A stretch of 64,000 nt of DNA. Source: Amoebophrya sp. A120. Lineage: Eukaryota > Sar > Dinophyceae > Syndiniales > Amoebophryaceae. The notes beneath the pieces were generated by a model. It was given only the letters and a program-made list of their open reading frames with translations, was not told the origin of the DNA and did no database searches. Below, piece after piece: positions 54,767-64,000 of the stretch; positions within the stretch are counted from its first letter, which is position 1, and every line of letters begins with the position of its first letter. The stretch spans positions 456,074-520,073 of the forward strand of contig CAJINV010000010.1 of the NCBI GenBank assembly GCA_905178155.1, read 5' to 3'. The position numbers were made by a program, and so were the translations under genes.

Positions 54767-56459
54767 TCACTCCGTACACAGCTTGCCCTCAAAAGCTTCT
54801 GAGATGTCCAGGCTGAGCTTGTTCATCATTGGACTGTCCGTGATTCTGCCGCAGACGAAAAGCTCCGGCGCACCGGGTAAAATGACTCTTCTGGTTTTCG
54901 CACGGTAGATAGCATTCGCGGTGCGATCTGCCCAATTATTTGGGTCCTCCCCAGGAGCCGGCACGATCGTTCGAAACTGGCCCGAATCCGCGTCCCGTAC
55001 GCGAGCGTGCCGTTGCCATTTTGTATCCCAGGCCAGCTTCTCTTTTGCTTCGTTCGACAGATCGACACCAGGTCCTCCCGCTTCGACTAGTAGCCGGAAA
55101 TGCTGCGTGGGCTCGGTGGCGATGCGACGGTAGTATGCATAGTAGGCTTTAGCTGCGGATGGTAGTAGATTGGCGCCCATCCGAGGAGCAAAGATGGTGT
55201 AGCTTGATACGGTGTTAACGAGTGTGCCTGTGGCCATTTCAGCGCTTTGCAGGTCCGGTCGCTTGAGAACCGCTTCCAGACGACGCAAAAAATACTGGAA
55301 GCTCTCATCCAAAGGGCCGACGTAGTCAGAAATGATCGATGTGGCAGCAATTCTTGTTCCCGTGGGTTCTTGTTCCCCCCCGTTCTGATCGAACTGCTGC
55401 ACCGAAGGAGTAATTTCGCCTGTAGTAGGAGTAGCAACGGATTGCTCAGAAGTCGTGGTCCGGTAGGACAGCAACTGCTGCGCGAAACCAAAAGCCATGA
55501 TCGGGGCGGCGGGATCCGGCGTTGTACTACGGAACCGGCGACTCACGCTTCGAAGCGCGAGGAGGGGGCACGGTGCATCTGCATCTGCATCCCCCGCCCC
55601 CTGCGCGGGCGAGCCGAGCATGAGCAGCTGAATGAAACGCTAACGGGACTTTTGCATTAGATGGACGGCAAATTTGTTTGCCGCCTCTGTGACGCGATCG
55701 GTCAAACGAATTTGCCCTCGTCTACGAGTAGAAGACAAGCGGCTTTCCCAGCTGCTTTCCCCGAGAAAAGCCGCCAACTCGGTACGCATCTGCTCCGCCA
55801 GCGGCCCTCGTGCCCGGCCGGGGAGCACCAGAGGCCGATACTCTTCCGGCGTCGCCGCCCATTCCGGCGTCGCCCCGTCGTGCAACAAGGAGTCGAAAAC
55901 TTCGTGCAGGGGAGTGTTGTTGTTTTCCAAGTACGGACAGACTCCATTTGTCCACGTGTCCTCGTATGGAGAAGTAAACTAACTTAAAATGAAGACCATC
56001 ACTCGGCACTGAGTTCCAATTTTGGCATCTGAAGAATCTTTTAAATGTTGAAGGGTTATGATGTCATGCGCTGTATCTTAGCCATCTAGCATGCAGCCGC
56101 ATGCACCAGCTCGTCCTTCATCTGCAGCTCGTATTCTGATTTACTAGAGCGTCGCGGCTCCCGCCTGCAAATTGTACAAATGCAAAGTGGTTTGTTTACA
56201 ACATGTAGTGCTGGCGCCTCATTTGTTGTTCCACCCGGGATACGTCTGTAATATCCATCGACGTAGCACCAATCGACAATGCTCCCGATGGTACGCTCGA
56301 GGCGGCAACCTCCAGGTGATCCCCTGTAGTAGTGCGGAGACTCTTATTAAATTTCTGCGAGGCCTGCGTCGAAGCCTGCACCACAGCCAGGCATGTTGAG
56401 CTGGCAACGATACAGGCACGTAACGGCAACAACCGCAGGAATACACTTCTCGGCGACAT
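54767..56459 (-). pseudogene. Secreted protein of unknown family, tandem copy 1, with an internal stop
   Basis: A first ORF (56459-56196) encodes a signal peptide (MSPRSVFLRLLPLRACIVAS). A second ORF (55930-55640) runs ENNNTPLHEVFDSLLHDG to HLMQKSR and ends at TAG (55640-55642); copy 2 has AAG there. The frame reopens at MLGSP (55621) and continues through FAQQLLSYRTTTSEQSVATP to EAFEGKLCTE at 54767. The rest is well conserved with copy 2. Copy 1 also has an extra in-frame stretch of about 28 codons near the signal peptide. It could be a young pseudogene, or be read from the downstream ATG. How the signal-peptide exon joins the rest is unresolved; a 35-39 nt intron (GTAAAC to TTTGCAG) just after TTACATGTT is likely. 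Confidence 0.6.
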
Positions 56460-58289
56460 TATCTCCTACCTTGTGCAAACAAAATTAACTACTATTAATG
56501 ATGATTTTGCTCTTTGAAGGGCCTTCGGCCCCTCAATGAACCCCCTTCGCAACCCCTTGGTCGACCGAGAATCGGCCAAGAACTATCGTTGACCCCCCGA
56601 AGGGGGTTCAATGAGCCCCCTCGCCCGAGGTTCGATAGGCCTCTTGGGGAGGCCTCGGGGGGGCCTCGGGCCTCGAAAACCTGCCGTAAATTTTTTTCCG
56701 ACCCCCCTTGCGGGGGCCTTTTCGCCCCCCCCTTTGGGGGGCCTTCGGGGGGCCTTCGAGGGGCCTTCGGCCTCCGCGCACCCCTTCGGGGGGCCTTTGG
56801 GGGGCCTCCGAAGGGCCTTCAGATAATTTTGGCACGGCGTCGGCCTTCAAGCGGCGTCCCCACGGTTGTCTGCTCCACGTTCAAACGCGGGCGGGACCGC
56901 TATGGTTTGGCTCGCTTTTTGGTGTAGGCGGCGCCGCTGTTGTTCCGTTTGTTAGTTTCCATTGGTGGGCGGCGCCCGCCGCTTAAGTTTAGTGCCGGGC
57001 GACGCCGCTCAGGTTCTTTCCGTGCGTGGGTCGCGGCACGCGGCGCGCGTATTTCTTCTGGCCTTTGCCTGTCCCTCCCCTGCCTTGCCCGACGCCTTGG
57101 TTGGCCATCGGGACGGTTTCCATCCGCCTTTGGGGCCGCGGCTTTCTATCTTTGCTCTTCGGCCTCGGCACCACCTTCGGCTTCGCTAGAGCTCCGCACC
57201 GGATGCGGGTGGGGCCGCCATGATTGCGGCGCCCCGTGTTCTAATGGGGGTGGGGCCGCTCGGGTTTGCCTCGGCCGGTTTGTGGTGTGCTCGCTGGGTG
57301 GTGCTGCTTTTGCTTCGATCGTTTATTTTCTGCTTCCGGAGGTGAGCGGGGCCGCTTTAGTTTAAACGCCCGCGGGGGGGCATGGTCGCTTTAGTTTCTT
57401 TTTCATTCCCGCCCCGCCGCGCGACGCAGCTTGCCCTTCTTGCAACTTTCTGGGGTGAGCGAGCGGCGCCATCAGGGTAGTGCCTGTGCGTTCCATCCGC
57501 CGGCCCGCGAAGGCGGCCAGGCGAGCAAGCTGCAGCGCCAACACGGGAGGGTTGAGCCGCTATGGTTTTTCCGGTTCGTTTGCGCGCTCGCAGGTCGCGC
57601 AGACGCCCGCTCGGTGCCCTCCGTGCCCAGGCCAGCCGCCGACGTTCCTGTGCTCTGTGCCCCACCAGAAGGGCTCAGGGCGCTGGTACATATTCGCCTG
57701 GATTTACGCGAAAGCCCGGCGCCAACATGTTCGCCTTGCGCCTTTCCGTGACCAAACCAGCCGCGCACACCCCAGCGAGCGCTCTGAGGGAGCGGCGCGA
57801 GAAGGGCCAAGGGCGCCGGAGTGTCGTCGGCTGCAGTGCACTTGGGCGCAGGTGGCGCAGCTGTTCCCTTTGCGCGATTCCGTGTCCAGGCGAGCCCCCT
57901 ACGTTGCAGCGCTCTGGGCCCTGCCAGAAGAATCCAGGGCGCCGGAGTTTAGGCGACCGGATTGCTCTGCGCGCAAGTAGCGCAGGCGTTCGCCCTGCGA
58001 GCTCCCCGGCTAGGCCTGCCGCCTACCTTCTAACTAGCGCTCTGAGCCTCGCACGCCAGAAGGGTCCACGGTGTTGAAGTGCAGCCGGCGGAGTTGAGCG
58101 CAGGTTGGCTGCCCTGCGCGGTTGAGGGGAGGTAGGGCGTCACAAGCTAGCTTCCTTGGAACAGGTTTCGGCCTTTGCGAAGTTTCCGACCGCCGGGCCC
58201 CGCGTGAGGCGGGCCTGCCTCCCTTCGTGAAACCTCCGGCGGGCGGACGCTCTCAGGTGGCGTCCCGCCTCGCCCGCCCAACCTTTGTT

Positions 58290-58510
58290 TGTTGGAGGGC
58301 GGGTCCTCGGTACCCCTTCGGGGGGTCTCCGATACCCCTTCGGGGGGTCTTCGATACCCCTTCGGGGGGGTCTCTGATACCCCTACCTTCGGGGGGTCTT
58401 CGGCACCCCTTCGGGGGGTCTTCGATGCCCTTTGCTTCGGAGGGTCTTCGATATCTTTTGGGGGGCCTTCGATGCCGTTCGGGGGGGTCTTCGGTACCTG
58501 TCACAGACTT
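58290..58510. repeat. Array of CCCCTTCGGGGG hairpin units
   Basis: Units of about 22-26 bp with the core GATACCCCTTCGGGGGGTCT repeated about eight times; degenerate units continue to about 59600. Each core folds as a C-rich/G-rich stem closed by a TTCG loop. Confidence 0.85.
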
Positions 58511-59754
58511 GGGGCAGGTGCCTGCCTTTCCGAGCTTTCCGCCGGGCCAACCTCTCGGGGGGCCGATCAGCCCCCGGGGCGCCTCGGGCGGACAACCTCA
58601 GGCGGCGCCCCACATCGCGCTACCCCAGTCGGGGGGCCTGTGGTGCCCCGCCTCCGGGGCGTCTCCGGTATCCTTTCGCGGGCCCTTCCATACTTACCGC
58701 CTGAAGCAAGGGCGGCAGCCACCGGACGGGCTTCGCAGCCTTTGCTCAGTTCCCAGCCGACCTTTTGGCGGGCCACCCAGTCTCCGGGGTCTTCTTTACC
58801 CCGTCGGGGGTCTTCGGTGCCCCCCGGGGGGGTCTTCGGTGCCATGTGTTGGGCGCCTCGGGCACCGCGAACCCGCAGCACGTTTCTGCTTTTGCGGGTT
58901 TGTTTCCCGCCTTTGCGGGTTTGCTTCCCGCGCGCCTGTCCCTTCGGGCGCCCATCTTCGGGGGGCCGCGGGCGGAGGGATGCATGCCTTCAGGCTGCGG
59001 CTCAGCTTCGGCTACCCCGACCCTCCTAGAATGGCCTTCCCATTCGGCGCCCCTTTGGTGTGGTCTTCGATACCCCGGGAGGGGGCCCCGGGAAACACAG
59101 GCTTCGTGCCCGTTCCTGCTATTGCGAGGCTCCATTTGGCCGCACCGCCCGGGGGGCCGAGCGATCCATCGATGGGGGAGAACCCCAGCCGGGCAGGCGC
59201 CGTCGAACGAGCGGCGCCCCACCTCGCGCTACCCCCTCGTGGGGGCCTTCGGCGCCAACCCCTTCGGGGGCTCTCCGGTGCCCTCTTGGGGGTCTTCGCT
59301 ACCCTATGAGCGGGGCCATGGGCATCGCAAACTTGCAGGGCGTTTGTGTTTCTGCAAGCTTTTCGGGGAACCCCGAGCGGACGCCCTCGCACGATGTTGC
59401 GTGCCGCCCTTCGCGCCACTCCCCTGGGGGTGGTCGCACCCCCTTGAAGGGGGCCGGGCAAACTTTCCGACCGCCAGGACCTTCGGGTCGGGGGGTCGGA
59501 AACCTTGGGCGGACGCCTTCAGGCGGCGCCCCATCTCGCGCTACCCCCTTGGGGGGTCTTCGATACCCCTCGCGGGGGCCTTCGGTGCCCCTTGATGGGG
59601 GCCTCTGGCATCGCAAGTCTCCTTGAAGCAGGGTGCTGCGTTTGCAGCGCTTTCCGCCAACCCCTTCGGGGGGCCAGCCTTCGGGAACATTCGGCCGCTA
59701 GGGTTTGCGTTGGGCCTGTCTTGATGCTGATTCTTATGGTTGCCCCCTGTCCAT

Positions 59755-59791
59755 CAAGATAGGGTCGGCCAAACGGCCGACCCCCATCTTG
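59755..59791. other. Terminal hairpin of the GC-rich insert
   Basis: Stem CAAGAT-x-GGGTCGGCC with loop AAAC, followed by GTATATC. Same design as the hairpin at 44803-44840. Confidence 0.8.
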
Positions 59792-60890
59792 TATATCTTA
59801 GTCAAATTAAAACTGTCTACCTCTCTAGGCGACAAAAAATGCTATTGAGCACAACGAATCAGCAAAAATTGTGCTACTTAAGTGTAGAAGTGTTGGGCTG
59901 CACCTGCAAGCTGCACTCTCAACCTGATGTAGAAGTCAGAACACTAGGTCGTGGGGGCAAAACGAACTAGACAGCACACGACGGCAGATCGGTCAGACAA
60001 AAAGATCGCGTGGCCTCGTTTTTGAGCAGGCTTGTTGCGGGGACCCCTGGGCGATCTTCTGACTGCTCTTCGCAGTCTTTTGCTCATTTCGATTTTCTTC
60101 TTCAATCAGTGAAATTCTAGAAAGCACCTTCGTTGCTCTTATGCTGTTCATTGATCGCGTAAGTTTTCGATTTGAATTTGTACCTGCTGTCTTGGCAAGT
60201 CCAAGTGCTACTGTCCTCCGACGTTGGCAGGCACGTCTTGCATTCCTCCGAATTAATGCCTTCCCTTGGGCAGAATTTTGTTTAAACTACGAACTATGAT
60301 CTTCCAGTATGTAAATTGAAATTCTCGCCTGGCACTTTCTGCTTCCAAATGTTGTGTCCTCCTTTTTGATCATGGCCGTGGCATTTTTTTAAGTTGCTCC
60401 TGCACCCTAGAAGGATGGCCGGTGCGTAGTTTCGAAAATACTTGCGACAGCTCACCATCTACGCATACCACTACCTCCTTCTACGAGTTGTAGGCCTATT
60501 TCCACTATATCATACATTTTCAGACAAAAGAAACGTCAAATCCTCACGGAGTAATTGACTACTGGGCCTGCACGGTTCCCAATCACTGCTCGTGCCCCAA
60601 ACGAAACAGGCTTGCTTGCTTGCTAGCTTGCGACCGAAATAAGGCTTATAGACAACTATTTTTTAGTCAAATGCTTACCAAAACTTAAAATGCTTACCAA
60701 AACTTTTATTTCAAAACGTTTTTGTGCTCAGGGCGTCATCGAAATATTGAGTACACAAAACATACGTGAGTGCGGGGCATGTTCAGAGTTATTGAGTAGT
60801 ATATCAATAGCCCTTGCAGCGATCTGTGCTGCGTTCTTCGTACAGCCGGCGAAGCCTGGAGATTGAGGAGGCATTGAACGACAATAAATA

Positions 60891-62700
60891 TCACTCCGTA
60901 CACAGCTTGCCATCAAAAGCCTCTGAGATCACCAGGCTGAGCTTGTTCATCATTGGACTGCCTGTGATACTGCCGCAGACGAAAAGCTCCGGCGCATCGG
61001 GTAAAATGACTCTTCTGGTTTTCGCGAGGTAGATAGCATTCGCGGTGCGATCTGCCCAAGTATTCGGCTCCTCACCAGGAGCCGGCACGATCGTTCGATG
61101 CTGGCCCGAATCCGCGTCCCGTACGACAGCGTGCCATTGCCATTTTGTATCCCAGGCCAGCTTCTCTTTTGCCTCGTTCGACAGGTCGACACCAGGTCCT
61201 CCCGCTTCGACGAGTAGCCGGAAATGCGGGGTGGGCTTGGTGGCGATGCGACGGTCGTATGAATAGTAGGCTTTCGCTGCGGATGGTAGTAGATCGGCGC
61301 CCAAGCGAGGAGCCTGGACGTTGTAGCTTGATACGGTGTTAACGAGTGTGCGGTCTGTGGCCATTTCAGCGCTTTGCAGGTCCGGTCGCTTGAGAACCGC
61401 TTCCAGACGACGCAAAAAATACTGAAAGCTCTCATCCAAAGGGCCGACGTAGTCAGAAATGATCGATGTGGCAGCAATTCTTGTTCCCGTGGGTTGATGT
61501 TCCCCCCCGTTCTGAATAAACTGCTGCACCGAAGGAGTAATTGCGCCTGTAGTAGGAGTAGCAACGGATTGCTCAGAAGTCGTGGTCCGGTAGGACAGCA
61601 ACTGTATCAAATGCAAATATGTCTGGGTCTGGAAGAATGCAAACTTCTCATGCATATTTTCCATGCCCAATGAGGTTTGGAATGCAGGACCTAGCATGAC
61701 AGGCTCTGCGACGTCCCTATCATGCCTATCCTGCATGGCAAACTGCTTCTATCTAAACTTGTTCAAAACTGGACAGCTTTTGGTAGTCATGCAACACAAA
61801 TTTTTGTACGATCCAGACTTAGCATGACAAGTTCGCATCCTCCCAGACCCAGACATATTTGCAATGCATAAACTGCTGCGCGAAACCAAAAGCCATCGGG
61901 GGGACCGGCGTTGTACTACGGAACCGGCGACTCACGCTTCGAAGCGCGAGGAGGGGGCGCGGTGCATCTGAGTCGAGCATGAGCAGCTGAATGAAACGCT
62001 TCCGGGACTTTTCCATTAGATGGAGGGCGAATTTTTTTGCCGCCTCTTTGACGCGATCGGTCAAAAGATTTTCTTGCCCTTGTCTACGAGTAGAGGACGA
62101 CCGGCTTTCCCAGCTTTCTTCCGCGAGAAAAGCCGCCAACTCGGTTCGCATCTGCTCCGCCAGCGGCCCTCGTGCCCGGCCGGGGAGCACCAGGGGCCGA
62201 TACTCTTCCGGCGTCGCCACCCATTCCGGCGTCGCCCTGTCGTTCAACAAGGAATCGAAAACTTCGTGCAGGGGAGTGTTGTTGTTTTCCAAGTACGGAC
62301 AGACTCTATTTGTCCACGTGTCCTTGTATGGAGAAGTAAACACTGAACACCATCACTCGGTTGTATTGTAATTTTTGCATCTGAGGAACTTTTGAATGTT
62401 GAAGAGTCATGTTGCCGTGTATCTTAGCGATCTAGCATGCTGCATGCACATGCTCGTCCTTCTCGTATTCTGATTTATAATATAGCTGCTCCTGCCTGCA
62501 AATTGTACAAATTTGAAGTGGTTTGTTTACAACACGTAGTGATGGCGCTTCATTTGTTCCCGGGATACGTCTGGAATATCCATCCATGTAGTAGCGCTGC
62601 CAATCGACCGCTGCGTCGAGGCCTGCACCACAGCCAGGCATGTTGAGCCGGCAACGATACAGGCAAGTAACGGCAACCGCAGGAAACTTCTCGCCGACAT
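60891..62700 (-). CDS. Secreted protein of unknown family, tandem copy 2 (intact)
   Basis: ATG at 62700 opens a signal peptide (MSARSFLRLPLLACIVAGS). After a likely 35-nt intron (GTAAAC to TTTGCAG) the first frame continues to EKDEHVHAAC. The main ORF runs from 62343 (FTSPYKDTWTNRVCPYLE) through EYRPLVLPGRARGPLAEQM, across the introner at 61605-61870, to LCTE and TGA at 60891. Where copy 1 has a stop this copy reads KSRKRFIQLL without interruption. Notable segments: YVGPLDESFQYFLRRLEAVL, HFRLLVEAGGPGVDLSNEA, WADRTANAIYLAKTRRVIL and APELFVCGSI. No domain recognised. It is uncertain whether the signal-peptide exon belongs to the same transcript as the main ORF. Confidence 0.68.
61605..61870. 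mobile_element. Introner, family B, polymorphic between tandem copies
   Basis: TATCAAATGC ... GCAATGCATA; duplication AACTG exact. The matching site in copy 1 (AACTG at 55473-55477) is empty and carries one AACTG. Confidence 0.96.
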
Positions 62701-63120
62701 TTTCTTGTGCAAGCAAATATCTTACTTAGTGAAATCGAAACTGTCGCTCTCTACCTCTCCAGGCGACAAAAAATGCTGTTGAAGACGAATCAGCAAAAAT
62801 TATACTACTTGAGTGTAGAGGTGTTGAGCTGCACCTGCAAGCTGCAAGAATCTCAGCCTGATGTAGAAGTACTAGCTCGAAGTTAGATAACAATTAAAGT
62901 TGAATTAGAAATAGAGGGGGGCACAATGAAATAGACAGCAGCAACACGACGAGGACAGCAGATCGGTCAGACAAAAAGATCGCGTGGCCTCGTTTTTGAG
63001 CAGGCTTGTTGCGGGGACCCTTGTGCGATCTTTTGACTGCTCTTCGCGGTCTTTTGCTTATTTCGATTTTCCTCTTCAATAGAAAACCCGTTCTGTTCGT
63101 TCTCATGCGGTTTGTTGATC

Positions 63121-63524
63121 AAGAACTTCTTCGCACTTTGGGAACTCAATGTTTATTCGCTTTGTTATGCAAAAAGGAGCTATACCCCGGAAAAGCAAAT
63201 GATCTGTATCTATTCATATTGCGAAAGTGAACAGATTCAGAATTAAGATCTTGAAGATCTTCCCAGATCCGAATGATGAAAAAAGTCGAAATAGAACGAA
63301 GCGATCGAGGGAACGACGTGGCGCAGCCAATTTTAGAAATGAGTCTTGATCAACATCTTTTGATCCGCAGCTAGGTAAGTAGCATGATCTGTTCACGCGC
63401 ATCAACCTCCTCCGGAAGATGGCGGCACTATGATCCTGGGCTCTTCAGACGTTGGTACGACACAGGCATCTTGCCTTGACATTCCATTTTCCAGATGCTC
63501 TGCTTGGTCATCTTCTGAGTTCTT
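63121..63524. other. Spacer upstream of tandem copy 2
   Basis: No supported gene. It contains 5' flank shared with 60120-60190 only at its left edge. Confidence 0.45.
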
Positions 63525-63815
63525 TCCAATTCCCGTCTACTTCTCTCGTTCCCTTGGTTCTTGCAGGTACTCATCATGTGCAGTAAATTCTCGTCTGGCA
63601 CTTTCTGCTTCCAAATGTTGTGCCTTGCTTGTTGTTTTTGATCATGGCCGTGGCTTTTTTTTTAATTGCTCCTGCACCCTACGAGGATGGTCGGTGCGTA
63701 GTTTCGAAAATACTTGCGACAACTCATCTAAGCGTAGCACTACTTCTACGACTAATCCTATTTCCACTAATCATACATTTTCAGACAAAAGAAACGTCAA
63801 ATCTTTTCGTTGCGT
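63525..63815. repeat. Third copy of the duplicated downstream module
   Basis: Matches 54120-54420 and about 60310-60540 (CTCGTCTGGCACTTTCTGCT, ATCATGGCCGTGGC, GTAGTTTCGAAAATACTTGC) and diverges after AAACGTCAAATC. It implies another copy or a relic beyond the right edge, or a dispersed repeat. Confidence 0.8.
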
Positions 63816-64000
63816 TCCTTCCATCTGTTATCCTATGCGCCAAACCAACCCGAGTAACCCGTTGGACGGCGCCATTGGGGCTGGGTCGAGCGGGTCGAAC
63901 CCTCGCTCCCGCAGCAGGGAACGACCCACTCCACCACCAACACGTCTGTCCGGACGGACCGGCACGACGTGAGTGGCTACTCGGGAGGGTGGGTGGGACA

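Larger units (their letters stand above)
56513..59791. mobile_element. GC-rich insert (3.28 kb) upstream of tandem copy 1
   Basis: Absent at the matching place in copy 2 (near 62710-62740). It begins near a GAAGGGCCTTCGGCCCCTC hairpin and ends in a hairpin CAAGATAGGGTCGGCC-aaac-GGCCGACCCCCATCTTG. Contents: GGGGCCGCT-type motifs also found in the formin GC block, and an array of CCCCTTCGGGG hairpins. Long open frames on both strands are a by-product of composition. No transposase seen. It may be a non-autonomous mobile element or a relocated satellite block. Boundaries are uncertain by about 20 bp. Confidence 0.6.
54120..60190. repeat. Tandem duplication unit, copy 1 (interrupted by a GC-rich block)
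   Basis: Sequence from the shared downstream module (about 54120) through the ORFs and 5' flank (to about 60190) closely matches 60300-63120. The match is broken by the GC-rich block at 56513-59791, which copy 2 lacks. Confidence 0.85.
60300..63120. repeat. Tandem duplication unit, copy 2
   Basis: Repeats the copy 1 unit without the GC-rich block but with an introner at 61605-61870 that copy 1 lacks. Confidence 0.85.

Noticed and set aside
54601-54792. Separate small gene (about 63 codons) kept in both tandem copies
   Set aside because: The frame overlaps the end of the main ORF and the copies are too similar overall to show selection on it; it could be a shadow or an alternative 3' exon.
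58122-59309. Open frame of 395 codons on the plus strand in the second GC-rich block
   Set aside because: Same composition effect; it consists of hairpin repeats, and overlapping frames on both strands are open too.
56513-59791. Helitron-type element (3' hairpin)
   Set aside because: A hairpin is present, but no CTRR end or 5' TC was convincing and no helicase or Rep sequence was seen.

Overview
Eukaryotic nuclear DNA, most likely from a dinoflagellate of the Syndiniales/Amoebophrya type. Three things point there. All eleven gene loci read on the minus strand, which fits the unidirectional gene arrays of dinoflagellates. Coding exons are broken by short mobile introns (introner elements) with terminal inverted repeats, 5-bp target-site duplications and no GT-AG ends, the kind reported in Amoebophrya and some other dinoflagellates. 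Ordinary GT-AG introns of about 130-310 nt occur beside them. The species assignment is an inference. TGA, TAA and TAG all act as terminators here, so the standard genetic code is assumed.

I found 57 introner-type insertions in at least 13 families, all in protein-coding exons. Each lies between two copies of a 5-bp sequence (43 exact pairs, 13 with one mismatch, 1 with two). Removing the element plus one copy restores the reading frame. Summed by hand, the exons of five genes become exact multiples of three (formin 1302 codons, secreted protein 1103, Cys-rich protein 541, SLC35B 350, UDP-rhamnose enzyme 338, each including the stop). The partly delimited membrane protein gives 287 codons, and the traceable part of the Q/N-rich gene also closes.

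Layout in the order of transcription, right to left: tandem secreted-protein loci (copy 2 at 62.7-60.9 kb, copy 1 at 56.5-54.8 kb, a third downstream module at 63.5 kb); an SLC35B nucleotide-sugar transporter (53.5-51.1 kb); a 14-kb formin gene (50.1-36.2 kb); two large paralogous secreted proteins of unknown family (34.9-28.3 and 26.2-21.4 kb); a UDP-4-keto-6-deoxyglucose epimerase/reductase (20.3-18.6 kb); a long Q/N/S-rich protein (above 17.3 to 10.7 kb); a secreted Cys-rich protein (7.7-4.3 kb); a single-pass membrane protein (4.1-2.3 kb), possibly the end of the Cys-rich one; and a sirtuin cut by the window edge (1.0 kb to 1).

The most unusual object is a 5.14-kb element at 39,869-45,007. 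It has introner-type ends and target duplication, sits inside the formin FH2 domain, and carries a GC-rich cargo that includes about 13 copies of a ~195-bp satellite. A second GC-rich block with a similar terminal hairpin (56.5-59.8 kb) lies upstream of tandem copy 1 and is absent from copy 2. Conversely, copy 2 has an introner that copy 1 lacks, so this window holds both the occupied and the empty insertion site.

Limits: everything was read by eye, without searches or RNA data. Splice boundaries of introners are ambiguous within the duplicated 5 bp. Several 5' ends are unresolved.
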